A model generated the notes under the pieces. It was given only the letters and a program-made list of their open reading frames with translations, was not told where the DNA came from and made no database searches. From NCBI GenBank assembly GCA_027355945.1, contig DAIEHA010000007.1, positions 1 through 44,499 of the forward strand: a stretch of DNA of 44,499 nucleotides, written 5' to 3'. Shown here piece by piece: positions 1 through 9,264 of this stretch. The position numbers were made by a program, and so were the translations under genes. The DNA is from Candidatus Parcubacteria bacterium (GTDB taxonomy: Bacteria; Patescibacteriota; Minisyncoccia; UBA6257; 2-01-FULL-56-20). Each line of letters opens with the position of its first letter. Position 1 is the first letter of the stretch.

Positions 1-2
1 CC

Positions 3-167
3 GATCCTCTGATGCGGGACGTCGCCCTCGCTATGTACCGCAAGGAGCTTGCGCTCTTCCGGGACGTGCGGCTCCGTTTTAAAAAACGGTGGGACGATCC
101 CCGTGCGTTCCTCCAATCGCTCCGGGCCGGAGCACGGGCGAGCACACCGATGAAAGCGTGCCGCTGA
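3..167 (+). CDS. C-terminal fragment of hypothetical protein (5' end outside window)
   Basis: Open frame from window start DPLMRDVALAMYRKELALFRDVRLRFKKRWDDPRAFLQSLRAGARASTPMKACR*, followed by a strong intrinsic terminator. Confidence 0.5.
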   Translation, partial: DPLMRDVALAMYRKELALFRDVRLRFKKRWDDPRAFLQSLRAGARASTPMKACR

Positions 168-181
168 ACCATTCGGCCTTT

Positions 182-207
182 GCCCTGCATATCTGCGGGG
201 CTTTTTT
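182..207 (+). terminator. Rho-independent terminator
   Basis: GCCCTGCA-TATC-TGCGGGGC stem (one G-U) followed by TTTTTT. Confidence 0.8.
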
Positions 208-234
208 CTGCAATAGCCCCCCCGCACCCATATA

Positions 235-262
235 TTGACAAATGTGTTTTAATATGTAATAA
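235..262 (+). promoter_or_regulatory. Sigma70-like promoter for 324..1043
   Basis: TTGACA (235-240), 16-nt spacer, TAATAA (257-262). Confidence 0.65.
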
Positions 263-323
263 TTTTCTCTAGGTCCTTGAGACCCCATTCCACCGCCCCA
301 AGGGGCAGAAAGAGAGGGCTGAG

Positions 324-1043
324 ATGCAGCCCATTTTCATAGCATGTACCGCAGGAGTTATGGACGGAAAGGCGCGGTGCCGCAACGAACGCGGCAAGTG
401 CTCCGTTCACGCCCGGCCAGAGTACTGGAGCCCGGCGCCGGAGCCTTCAGCGATCCTGCTGAAGGTAAACGTCAACGAACGCTGGGAACGCCGCCTGTTG
501 GCCGCCGGCATCACGATCCAAACGCGCACGTACGATCGTGCGCTCCAGCTCGAGGAACGCCGCGTGGCGTCCGCCTCCGCGCTCGGACGGAATGCGTATT
601 CCGTTCGGGAACTTTCGGGCCGCGATTCACACCACACGCCCGAGGCAGCGGACACGGGATGTCCCGTGTTCGGAAAGACCGGACTTTCAGAAATGAAGGT
701 GTCGGTCGCCGAGCTCATCAACGAGTTCTTCGCCGCAGGGTTTGTGCTCACGGGAGCGCATCTTCTCCGACGCGAGCATAAGCCGCCGGTGCGGCTGGTG
801 CTCGAATTCTCCAGGCCGTCATCGAAACCGGCACTCGCCCGCTTTCCCTGGAGCGCGGTGCGGGAGCTCCTCGAAACGTCGTTCGACCAGATTGACGTCT
901 GGGCGAACGAAACTGCGGCCGACGGTAAAACGGTGCACACCGTGAACTGCGGCCGTCGCGCGGATGGGGCAGCGTCAAAACTCCTTCTGCGGTATGCAGG
1001 CGGGACATGGGGGGTCGAAGAGGTTGCAGTTGCAACTTCTTGA
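324..1043 (+). CDS. Hypothetical protein (239 aa)
   Basis: ORF with upstream promoter, SD-like AGAGGG and downstream terminator; C-terminal half has ordinary protein composition, while the antisense ORF is R/S-rich. Confidence 0.6.
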   Translation: MQPIFIACTAGVMDGKARCRNERGKCSVHARPEYWSPAPEPSAILLKVNVNERWERRLLAAGITIQTRTYDRALQLEERRVASASALGRNAYSVRELSGRDSHHTPEAADTGCPVFGKTGLSEMKVSVAELINEFFAAGFVLTGAHLLRREHKPPVRLVLEFSRPSSKPALARFPWSAVRELLETSFDQIDVWANETAADGKTVHTVNCGRRADGAASKLLLRYAGGTWGVEEVAVATS

Positions 1044-1069
1044 TTCTTGAGCTTCTTCCAATCACGATC

Positions 1070-1113
1070 AAGGGCCGTCATTGCGCATGCAATGCCGGCC
1101 CTTCACTTTTTAT
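1070..1113 (+). terminator. Rho-independent terminator
   Basis: AAGGGCCG(t)CATTGCGCATGCAATG(c)CGGCCCTT inverted repeat followed by a T-rich tract. Confidence 0.75.
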
Positions 1114-1168
1114 ATATTCCTTCATTTATCCGCCGCGGCGCCGCCTCGGATGCTCGCGCGTATCCGCC

Positions 1169-2605
1169 TTACTCCCCTCCCTCACCCGCATCAATATCCG
1201 CCTGGCGCCGCGCGAGCACCGTCCTGAACCGCGCGAGCACGGGCGCAAGCGTACCATCCCCGAGGATCGCCTTCGGATCGACGCTCTCCATGGAAATGCC
1301 CGGCACCACGGGGAGTCCCGACGCAAGAGAGAATATATTCATAAGAAAACTTGTGGCGTACGATCCCTTCGGGAGGAAGAACGATACCGCCCCCACATTC
1401 CCTTCGAACGATGCCTTATGGATATCGACCGTCTGCAGCGTCGCGCATTTCCGCGATTCGACCCTCACGAACGGGAAATCCCTCCAGGAACGCGCAGGAA
1501 GCGAAACGCCGTCGCGCGCGAGATATTCCGCATAAGGCTTCCAATCCTCCTGCCGGAACGACGTAAGGAACGGCAGTTCGAGCGGCACCTCGCCCGACCG
1601 GATGAGTGCCGAAAGTCTCTCATTGAAGAGAAGGCTGTCATACGCATAGAACCACAATCGCACCTGGTCCGGCACCTCCCGGAGCGCTCCCAAAAAATCG
1701 TCCGGCCGTTCCATGAGATGCGCCACGAAGGTCCGTTCTATGCCGAAGTGGTATGGGAATCGGTCGAACGCCTCCCGGAGCGCGCGCCAGTCGCCCCATC
1801 GCCCCTCCGCATCCTCCCGGATCGCCGCAAAGTAGGGTAGTTCGCGCGGAGACCGATGCGTGACGAACGCCTTCACGACATTCTCATACCTCCCCTGCAC
1901 GAGGAGACGGCCAAGCTCGTGCGCGATGAGCCTCGGCGTGCCGAAACGCTGAAGGTAGAAGAAATTCCAGAATCCCTCCTCCTTCGCGATCGCCAGCTGT
2001 TCTTCCACGAGATCCTTCGCCGCCCCCGTGAGCGGTTCGGCGAACCTCAGTGCGATCGTGAACTTGTTCCCTTTAAGATCCCCGTTCGCCATCGCACCCT
2101 TTCCTCGTCGGATATCCCTCAACAACAGATTCTCCTCGTGTACGCGCGCAAGCGCATCCCGGTCCGCAAGCCCTCGGATGCTGATCGCCTGCGATGTGAG
2201 TGCAAGGCGATCCTTCACACCCGCGAAGCCGATGTTCTTCCCTTCGATCCCGAGCACATGTGCAAGCTGGTCTTTCGCCTCGAGCGTGGATATCCCCACC
2301 TTCACGAGGTCCGCATAATACGTACTCCCTTCCTCCTCCTCGGCCGACACGGAAACAGACTCTTCTTCCGCTGTCGCGGCATGCACCCTCCCGTCGCGGC
2401 CCACCTCCTCCACGATGAAATCCTGCGGCATCAATTTCAGATATGCCGCAGGCCTCCCCGCCGGCAGGCCGTCGATGCCCACCGTACGGAGCACCTCGTC
2501 ATCATCGATCATCGGCGGCCGTATAAAAAGCTCCGGCGCGTTCCTCCGTTCCGCCTCAAAGAGCGCCCGTTCGCGCTCACGCTCCTCGTCCGTGATCCTC
2601 ATCAT
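1169..2605 (-). CDS. truD: tRNA pseudouridine(13) synthase TruD family protein
   Basis: FAGVKDRLALTSQ, GDLKGNKFTIALR and FWNFFYLQRFGTPR motifs typical of TruD. Confidence 0.88.
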   Translation of the reverse strand: MMRITDEERERERALFEAERRNAPELFIRPPMIDDDEVLRTVGIDGLPAGRPAAYLKLMPQDFIVEEVGRDGRVHAATAEEESVSVSAEEEEGSTYYADLVKVGISTLEAKDQLAHVLGIEGKNIGFAGVKDRLALTSQAISIRGLADRDALARVHEENLLLRDIRRGKGAMANGDLKGNKFTIALRFAEPLTGAAKDLVEEQLAIAKEEGFWNFFYLQRFGTPRLIAHELGRLLVQGRYENVVKAFVTHRSPRELPYFAAIREDAEGRWGDWRALREAFDRFPYHFGIERTFVAHLMERPDDFLGALREVPDQVRLWFYAYDSLLFNERLSALIRSGEVPLELPFLTSFRQEDWKPYAEYLARDGVSLPARSWRDFPFVRVESRKCATLQTVDIHKASFEGNVGAVSFFLPKGSYATSFLMNIFSLASGLPVVPGISMESVDPKAILGDGTLAPVLARFRTVLARRQADIDAGEGGE

Positions 2606-2715
2606 TACAGGAATTATCGCATAATGCGCTCTCGCATGGAATCGGAGCGCGGCCGACGTGCTTCATCCCCCGTGCGAGGCCGGGTTCATCGCCCCCTCCC
2701 CGAAACGCATGGATG

Positions 2716-3633
2716 CTATTTCTCGAAAATCAGGAGATGATGGATGTCGCGGATGGTCGGCTGATCATACCCGAGATCCCTTGACTCAACGACGCGCCAT
2801 CCATGCGCTTTGAACCTATCCTCCCATCCTTTCGGCGTCTCATAGGTGCCGGGGACCGGGACGTCGGCATCATGGAAAAGCCGGTTATACAGATAATCGT
2901 TCGCGAACGTACGCTCGGCATCTTTCTCGATCTCCTCCTCATCCTCCCCCGTCGGTACGGTTTCGATCACCACCAATCGCTTCGCTGCGATCCTTGAAAG
3001 CTCCTCGAGGATGATCTCGTTGTTCTTCTCATGGTGCGCGACATTCGTCATGAGTACGGCCTCGTATCCGCCGTCAGCCGAATCGACGTGCTTGTTGCTG
3101 AAGATCCTCACGGGGATCGTCACGCCGGCCGCCTTATAGTCCCTCACATCGCCGCCCTCGATGTCGAGATGCAGCTCGGGATCATCGTGCAGACGCTGTG
3201 CGACCTGTCCATCGCCCGTACCATAATCAAAAACCTTCCCTTTGATATCCTTGAAATACGGACGCACCTGCGATGCGATGAGTTCCGCGCGGCCCTTCAA
3301 CTTCTCGTGAAGGATGTCCACGAGATTCTTCGTGCCGCTGCCGTCATCGATATGGATGCCGTTGAACCGCGCAAGCATCTTCGCCTCGATCGCATCAAGC
3401 CGTCCTTCGCCGGAGAGCGCTGCGATCACCTCGTCGCATAATTCCTGCGCAGCAGCGCCATCAAGCCCAAGCTGCGTGAAGGTGTGGATGAAATCGCCCT
3501 CAACCCTCTTCCTGATCTCGGGATCGCCGAACGCTTCCATGAGGCGATCTTTCATCGTCCTCAGCTCCTCGGCTTTCTCCGGGGTGATATCCGCCTCATT
3601 CAGGGGAATACGATCGGGATTGTATGCATCCAT
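2716..3633 (-). CDS. Class I SAM-dependent methyltransferase
   Basis: KVFDYGTGDGQVAQRL motif I followed by LDIEGGDVRDY; SD GGAGG upstream. Confidence 0.7.
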   Translation of the reverse strand: MDAYNPDRIPLNEADITPEKAEELRTMKDRLMEAFGDPEIRKRVEGDFIHTFTQLGLDGAAAQELCDEVIAALSGEGRLDAIEAKMLARFNGIHIDDGSGTKNLVDILHEKLKGRAELIASQVRPYFKDIKGKVFDYGTGDGQVAQRLHDDPELHLDIEGGDVRDYKAAGVTIPVRIFSNKHVDSADGGYEAVLMTNVAHHEKNNEIILEELSRIAAKRLVVIETVPTGEDEEEIEKDAERTFANDYLYNRLFHDADVPVPGTYETPKGWEDRFKAHGWRVVESRDLGYDQPTIRDIHHLLIFEK

Positions 3634-3728
3634 GGTGATAATACCTCCATCATATCAAACCGGTCCCTGCCGGTAAACACAAGGCCTCTTTGCGTATGCA
3701 GTATTTTTTAATTGGTCCGAACGCACTT

Positions 3729-3787
3729 CGCCGCCGCAGGCGGCGAGGAAGTCCCCCCGCGAAAATTCGGAAAGGCGGCGGAGCCGC
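3729..3787. repeat. Tandem GC-rich palindromes (REP-like)
   Basis: CGCCGCC-GCA-GGCGGCG (3729-3745) and GCGGC-GGA-GCCGC (3775-3787), no T-tract. Confidence 0.4.
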
Positions 3788-3824
3788 ACCGATGACAATT
3801 TCGAGGTTTCTTTTGCGGAATTCC

Positions 3825-4448
3825 CTATGAAATCAATTCGGGATTCATCTTCAAAAATTCGTCTTGAGTATTTATACCGATACCCATTTTCGATTTCTCC
3901 TTGTCATCACCTCCGGTATAAAGAGTCATATGAGCCGGAGGAGCTTCGAGATCAGTGCCGAGAATAGCATTCAACTTATCATAAAAAATCTTCATGCCAG
4001 GCAAACTTACCATTTGTATATACGATTCTCTCCGCTCTCTTAATTCTGCGCCTTTATTTTTAGGGTCGGGAGAAATATATTCTTTTTCTATGTGGTATCT
4101 TTGGGGTTCAAGAACAAAACTAAAATCAGTTTCCTCCACAAGTGCTTTTATTTGTTCGAGAGCACTTTGTCTTTCCGACTCCGGTAATGCGTTGAGGGCT
4201 TTCTTAACCTCTCTACCATTTTTAAACCCCAAAACCGTAATATGGAACTCGCCTTTTTGCGTAAATCCATTTTTGTCAGCCATTTCCTGTATGCCGCTCA
4301 AATCTACGGCACCCTTATCAATACCGATAAGTAAGGTATTTTTACCGTCTTCAAAAGTTCTCTTTTCTGGAGTGATGGAACCTCTCTCTTGTCCTTCCGG
4401 TGTGGGGGTTTCTTGCGGAGGATTGTTAAGCGGATTTTTGATGCTCAT
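3825..4448 (-). CDS. 2H phosphoesterase / 2'-5' RNA ligase-like protein
   Basis: Two HxT motifs, HITVLGF and HMTLYTGG, with LigT-like spacing; start at MSIKN. Lower GC than neighbours. Confidence 0.6.
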   Translation of the reverse strand: MSIKNPLNNPPQETPTPEGQERGSITPEKRTFEDGKNTLLIGIDKGAVDLSGIQEMADKNGFTQKGEFHITVLGFKNGREVKKALNALPESERQSALEQIKALVEETDFSFVLEPQRYHIEKEYISPDPKNKGAELRERRESYIQMVSLPGMKIFYDKLNAILGTDLEAPPAHMTLYTGGDDKEKSKMGIGINTQDEFLKMNPELIS

Positions 4449-4510
4449 AGAGTTGATTGGTTGATTATTAAAAAGGATTTTATGGTTTGGATCAAAATTT
4501 TTTCTTCTCC

Positions 4511-4618
4511 CTAAATATGATTCGATCCGCTGGTTTTCTTCGTGGTGCCCCCTCGTGGTCTCGGATTGTAGGCATCGCCCCATTGAGCACGTCCCACAAG
4601 CACTTTTGATGATCGCAT
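4511..4618 (-). CDS. Candidate small protein (35 aa)
   Basis: AAGGAGGGCGGAATG: strong SD before ATG; MRSSKVLVGRAQWGDAYNPRPRGGTTKKTSGSNHI*. Confidence 0.35.
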   Translation of the reverse strand: MRSSKVLVGRAQWGDAYNPRPRGGTTKKTSGSNHI

Positions 4619-4812
4619 TCCGCCCTCCTTTGTTTCTCTCTTAAAGCACCTCGGTCACAACGAGACCTAAAGATATGACGATTCGGGATTACCCTTGCCA
4701 TAATGGCGTATCCCTTGCGTGGGGATATACGCTTTTTCGTTAACATTATACTCTGCCTTTCCTTCCATGTAGGCATTTTAGCACTAAAATCCGGCTTTTC
4801 AAACATATAATA

Positions 4813-4841
4813 TTGACGAATATGATGTATAATGCTATAAT
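4813..4841 (+). promoter_or_regulatory. Sigma70-like promoter for 4878..5510
   Basis: TTGACG, 17-nt spacer, TATAAT. Confidence 0.8.
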
Positions 4842-4877
4842 ACAATCCGTCCTCAAATTCACATCAGGAGAGTAATC

Positions 4878-5510
4878 ATGTCCCTTCTCGTATGCCGTGT
4901 GACGTTAGCGGCTCCACGACTCGTTCTTCGTCACGCGATCGGTGATACGAGTGGAGACATTCCCCTCTACTCGCTGCACCGCATTCGGCGCATGATGAAA
5001 AAACAGCCACCCGCCGTAAGCGACCAGCTGCAAACCTGGTTGATGCGCAGCCTGATCGCCGCGAATCTCGAATATAAAGAGAAAAGCGGGAATGATTGGA
5101 GCTGTCTCACCTCTAATAATCTGATTGATGCCATAGAAGCGACCGACCGGAGGATCGGCGGCGCAATCGAAGGCATCAATGACATTCCAAAAGAATGGGG
5201 AGGAATTCGAGAAAAGCTTTTTCAGAAGCTCCACAACGGACAGCGGGAGAGCGTCCTGACCATGAAGCAGTGGTTCGAGAGCAATTTCGAATCTCTGCAG
5301 TACGTCATGGACGGGAAGATCCCCTATCCGATAGTCCTCCGGCTTCGTCGCGGGCTCAGTCAATGGATCGCGGGCATATCCAATCCCTTTGGGCAAGACA
5401 TCGAAGAGATGATCATGGATGTCGCATCCAAAGAAGGCATCACGGCAGAGACCGCGGAGGATGCGTGGAAGCGCATGGGTGGAACGCTCTTCTCTACCAA
5501 TGATGACTAG
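4878..5510 (+). CDS. Hypothetical protein (210 aa)
   Basis: ORF with consensus promoter, SD AGGAG and downstream terminator. Confidence 0.7.
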   Translation: MSLLVCRVTLAAPRLVLRHAIGDTSGDIPLYSLHRIRRMMKKQPPAVSDQLQTWLMRSLIAANLEYKEKSGNDWSCLTSNNLIDAIEATDRRIGGAIEGINDIPKEWGGIREKLFQKLHNGQRESVLTMKQWFESNFESLQYVMDGKIPYPIVLRLRRGLSQWIAGISNPFGQDIEEMIMDVASKEGITAETAEDAWKRMGGTLFSTNDD

Positions 5511-5523
5511 TAGTCGACTTGCG

Positions 5524-5558
5524 GCCCGTTCAAGGTAAAACCTTGCGGGCTGTTTTCT
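5524..5558 (+). terminator. Rho-independent terminator
   Basis: GCCCGttCAAGGTaaaACCTTGCGGGC hairpin then TGTTTTCTT. Confidence 0.65.
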
Positions 5559-5788
5559 TATAACATCAGGGCCATCGCAATTCCTCTCGCTAAGACACCC
5601 ACCACCACAGATCCTTTTTTGTTCGCTACCATAAGTTCAGCATTTTACTCAACCGTCCCACGTTCAAACAGTTTCTATTATTTGAAAATATTCCATCGGA
5701 GCTATAAACTCATGTTTCAATTCCTGGCCGGCTCCTGTTTGACGCACTTCAACATAGCATTTATGCCTCATGGCCCGGTCTCGCTGCG

Positions 5789-5863
5789 TGGTGCTCTCGC
5801 GTGGAATCGAACCACGATCACCTCCTTCGGAGGGAGATATTCTATCCATTGAACTACGAGAGC
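5789..5863 (-). tRNA. tRNA-Arg (anticodon CCG), CCA encoded
   Basis: Manual cloverleaf: acceptor GCTCTCG/CGAGAGC, D-arm GTTC..GAAT, anticodon arm TCTCC-CTCCGAA-GGAGG, T-arm CGTGG-TTCGATT-CCACG, 3' ACCA. Confidence 0.92.
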
Positions 5864-5912
5864 GCTGCATGGATGCCTTCGCACATATACCCCAGGACTC
5901 CGGCACCGCTTA

Positions 5913-7088
5913 CTAATGTACTACAAACGAGGCGATCTCGTAAACCGCGGCGGCGGCAAAGACCGCAGCGGCGAGATCGAGGAATGTCCTCTCGGCGCGC
6001 GTAAGGGAGAGCGCCCGGCGCCCCACCGAAATGATGAGGATGTACTGGACCGCAAGGAACACGCCCCCCACGATCCCCACGACCGCAAGGAAATCCTTGA
6101 GTCCGAACCCGATGAGCGCCGGAGGGACGAACATGATGATCGCACGCACGAAACTCTTGTTCCAGCCGAGATCCTTCTCGAGGGAATTCCGTATCTCCCG
6201 GGAGATGGGGATGTATGCCGTCCCCACCGCGATGAGCCCCATCAGCGCTCCCACTTCGCGCTCCCAGAGTGGCCATCCCGCGAGGCCCGAGGCGGTATCG
6301 GGCGTGATCACGGGAGCGGATCCGAGGATGCCCGCGGAAAAAAGCGTATAGAGCAGCGCGGCGAAGAAGGTTCCCTGCGCGAGTGCCACCCATGGAATGC
6401 GCTCTTTGGGGGATGAGGGGCTCGGCGCGGGCGTTCCCGTGCGCTCCGCTTCCGCCGCGGCCGCGGCACGCCGGGCCTCATAGACGGTCTCGATACCGGT
6501 CCATCCCGCGAGGGAGAAGAGCACCGCGCCAAAGGGAAGGAAAAAGGAATGCGGGTCCAAGAATGGCGCACCCGCAAAAAGCGCGCCGCCCGACAGGATC
6601 CTCGGGAACGCCGCCGAGAACATGGCGATCACCGCCGCCGCGGTGGCGGTGATACCCGCGAGCTCGAGCTCCCGCGCATAGCGGTTCGTGAGGAACAGCG
6701 GAACGGAGATAAGCGCCCAGAACGCAATGAATGCGAACCTCCAGGATACCCCGGGGAATGCGAGACGGATGAATTCCGCGCCAAGGAGCAGATAGGCGAG
6801 GAGCGTGAGAAGGAGGCCTCCGACGATCGCGGCAAGCGCGATCCAGAATCCCTCCCTGCCGAAATACGTCCGGGCAAGACCCACGAGGCGCTTCTTCTCA
6901 TCCTCCTTTTCGAGCGTCTCAAGATAGACGCGATGCGCAAGCACCACGATCGCTCCCAGTACCGCGAAATAACAGAGCGCCACGAACCATCCTGCGCGCA
7001 CGAACACATACGGAAGGGCGAAGATCCCGTCCCCCACCGTTGCGGCCGTCACGAGGGCCGCCATCTCGAGCCGCTTCATCGACGCCAT
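5913..7088 (-). CDS. Amino acid permease (aromatic amino acid/HAAAP-like transporter)
   Basis: Multi-TM, N-terminal TVGDGIFALPYVFVRAGW signature-like region. Confidence 0.75.
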   Translation of the reverse strand: MASMKRLEMAALVTAATVGDGIFALPYVFVRAGWFVALCYFAVLGAIVVLAHRVYLETLEKEDEKKRLVGLARTYFGREGFWIALAAIVGGLLLTLLAYLLLGAEFIRLAFPGVSWRFAFIAFWALISVPLFLTNRYARELELAGITATAAAVIAMFSAAFPRILSGGALFAGAPFLDPHSFFLPFGAVLFSLAGWTGIETVYEARRAAAAAEAERTGTPAPSPSSPKERIPWVALAQGTFFAALLYTLFSAGILGSAPVITPDTASGLAGWPLWEREVGALMGLIAVGTAYIPISREIRNSLEKDLGWNKSFVRAIIMFVPPALIGFGLKDFLAVVGIVGGVFLAVQYILIISVGRRALSLTRAERTFLDLAAAVFAAAAVYEIASFVVH

Positions 7089-7103
7089 TGTCGCCGCGTT
7101 CCG

Positions 7104-7781
7104 TTACCCGTTCGCGCGTCGCGCGAACAGCTTTGCCTCGTCCACCAATATATCCTTCTCATCCTGGCGTACACGGGCAAGCACCTTTTTGACAAGGGAC
7201 TCCGGATCCGGATCGAACGTCACTTTGCCCATGCCGCGATGCGCGATCTTCAGGATCTTCTCGATCTCATCGCTCTCGCCGCCGCTTCCAGTAAGGACGC
7301 CCTGGGGCTTCTGATCCTCGAATGCGATCGTGAACTCGTTCAGCGTACCCACGCGTCCGAATACGGTGATGACCGCATCCGCGGAACGGATGAGGAGGAG
7401 GTTGCGCCCCGAATAGTCGAATCCCGTATAAATGATGAGGTCATGATATTCCACGGGAAGCCGATAGGTCTTCACGTGCGCGATCTTCGACACTGCCGGC
7501 GAAATGCCTATCACGATGCCGCCCGCCTCCTTCGCTCCCTTCGCAGCCCAGTACGGTACGCCGGTCGTCGCGCCCGTCACGAGCACCGCGCCCTGCTTCG
7601 CCACCTGACGTCCCACCTCCATCGCTTTCTCGATCGTGCCCGGAGGGGCATAGGTCATATCTGCAGCGCCCGAAATGCATACTTTGAATTTAAGATGCGC
7701 CTTCCCAAGCTCTGAAAGCGGCCTCTTTTTCTTCGTCGCATCCTTCTTTCCCTTTTCATTCCTGCTCGTTGCGTGTGCCAT
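7104..7781 (-). CDS. LOG/SLOG-family Rossmann protein
   Basis: VLVTGATTGVPYWAAKGAKEAGGIVIGISP and GRVGTLNEFTIAFE (LOG-like GGxGTxxE variant). Confidence 0.7.
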   Translation of the reverse strand: MAHATSRNEKGKKDATKKKRPLSELGKAHLKFKVCISGAADMTYAPPGTIEKAMEVGRQVAKQGAVLVTGATTGVPYWAAKGAKEAGGIVIGISPAVSKIAHVKTYRLPVEYHDLIIYTGFDYSGRNLLLIRSADAVITVFGRVGTLNEFTIAFEDQKPQGVLTGSGGESDEIEKILKIAHRGMGKVTFDPDPESLVKKVLARVRQDEKDILVDEAKLFARRANG

Positions 7782-7829
7782 CGTTATGCGTGTAATATTG
7801 TTTGTTTGCGTCGTTGTCGTACGAATGGA

Positions 7830-9200
7830 TCAGAGCACCACTTCCTCCCCCGGCGTAGGCACCTCGGCGGGGATCCCGAACCGCTCCGTGATCTTTCCCG
7901 CAAGCGCCGCGGACGAAGGGCCTTCCCCCTGCACCACAAATGCCTTTTTGAGATGCGCGATGGCACCCACCCAATCGAGGAGATGCGGCTGGTCGGCATG
8001 GGCGGAATAACCGGGAATATCCACCCGCTTCGCCCGCACCGGGATCGTCTCCCCGAAGATCTTCACCTCGTCCACTCCCGCGAGGAGCTGCCGTCCCATC
8101 GATCCCTCCGCTTGATATCCGACGAACACGATCGTGCTTTTCGGGTCCGGAAGATAGCGCATCTCATGATGGAGGATGCGCCCGCCGTTCGACATTCCCG
8201 ATCCCGCAATGATGATCTTGGGCGGCTTCACGTCATTGATCTCCTTCGATTGTTCGGTGGTGAGCGTGAGGCGCAGACCCGGGAAGTTGAGGATGTCGTC
8301 GCCCGTGCGGGCGATGACCTGCTCGAGCTCGGTATTGAAATATTCCTCGTGCTTCTTATAGACCGCCGTCAGCCGTATCGCGAGCGGGCTGTCGATGAAG
8401 ACGGGCACGCGAGGGATCTCGTTCGCCTGGAACATCTGATGGAGTTGGAAGAGGAGGTCCTGTGTGCGCTCCATCGCGAATGCGGGGATCATGAGCGTAC
8501 CCCCCGCATGGACGGTCTCGACGATCGCGCTCCGAAGGAGCTCCTGCCGGCGCCCCACGTCCTCGTGCACCCGGTCGCCATAGGTCGATTCCACGAGGCA
8601 ATAGTCCGCATCCGGCACCGTCTCGGTCGGTTTGATGATCGGCGCAGGGGAATTCCCAAGATCCCCCGAAAATGCGATCGTCTTCCCCTCCGCCTCGGCG
8701 CGCACGTGTACGATCGCCGAACCGAGGATATGCCCTGCATCGTACAATTCCACCGTGAACGCAGGCTTCTCCGACGATCCTCCCACCGTCACCTTTTCGT
8801 GGTACTTGAGGCCCTTCCACTGGCGCATCACTTCCTCTATCTCCGTGTTGTTATAGAGCGGAGGCCTCCCTTCGCGCTTCGCTTCGTCCTTCAGAAGATG
8901 CTCGGAATCGATGAGCATGAGCTCCGCAAAGTCCTCGGTGGCCGTCGTCGCATAGATAGGCCCCCGGTACCCCGCCTTCACGAGGGACGGCAGCCGTCCG
9001 ATATGGTCCAGATGCGAGTGCGTGATGAACACCGCCGCGATCTCCTTCACGTCATACGGGAACGGCTCGAAGTTCTCGCGTTCGGCATAGTGGCTTCCTT
9101 GATGGAGGCCGCAATCGATCATTATTTTCGTCCCCTCCGATTCGAGCACATAGTTCGCACCGGTTGCCTCGCCGCAGCCTCCGTAAAAAGTAAGTTTCAT
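7830..9200 (-). CDS. MBL-fold beta-CASP RNA-processing nuclease
   Basis: FITHSHLDHIGRLP (HxHxDH), STYGDRVH, PAFAMERTQDLL, IIIAGSGMSNGGRILHH, GYSAHADQ. Confidence 0.9.
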   Translation of the reverse strand: MKLTFYGGCGEATGANYVLESEGTKIMIDCGLHQGSHYAERENFEPFPYDVKEIAAVFITHSHLDHIGRLPSLVKAGYRGPIYATTATEDFAELMLIDSEHLLKDEAKREGRPPLYNNTEIEEVMRQWKGLKYHEKVTVGGSSEKPAFTVELYDAGHILGSAIVHVRAEAEGKTIAFSGDLGNSPAPIIKPTETVPDADYCLVESTYGDRVHEDVGRRQELLRSAIVETVHAGGTLMIPAFAMERTQDLLFQLHQMFQANEIPRVPVFIDSPLAIRLTAVYKKHEEYFNTELEQVIARTGDDILNFPGLRLTLTTEQSKEINDVKPPKIIIAGSGMSNGGRILHHEMRYLPDPKSTIVFVGYQAEGSMGRQLLAGVDEVKIFGETIPVRAKRVDIPGYSAHADQPHLLDWVGAIAHLKKAFVVQGEGPSSAALAGKITERFGIPAEVPTPGEEVVL

Positions 9201-9264
9201 ATGGAAATTATACCACGGACGCCTCCCGCAGAGACCTCCCCGGCACGCACGCGCACCGTCGCGC

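Noticed and set aside
407-1081. 224-aa minus-strand ORF opposite 324..1043
   Set aside because: Arg/Ser-rich; the plus-strand ORF has promoter, SD and terminator in the right places
4492-4845. 117-aa minus-strand ORF
   Set aside because: Overlaps the -10 element and hairpin; no SD at its start; the shorter sORF 4511..4618 or a leader RNA explains the region better
5664-5906. 80-aa minus-strand ORF
   Set aside because: Reads through the tRNA-Arg gene; only a short tail lies downstream of the tRNA
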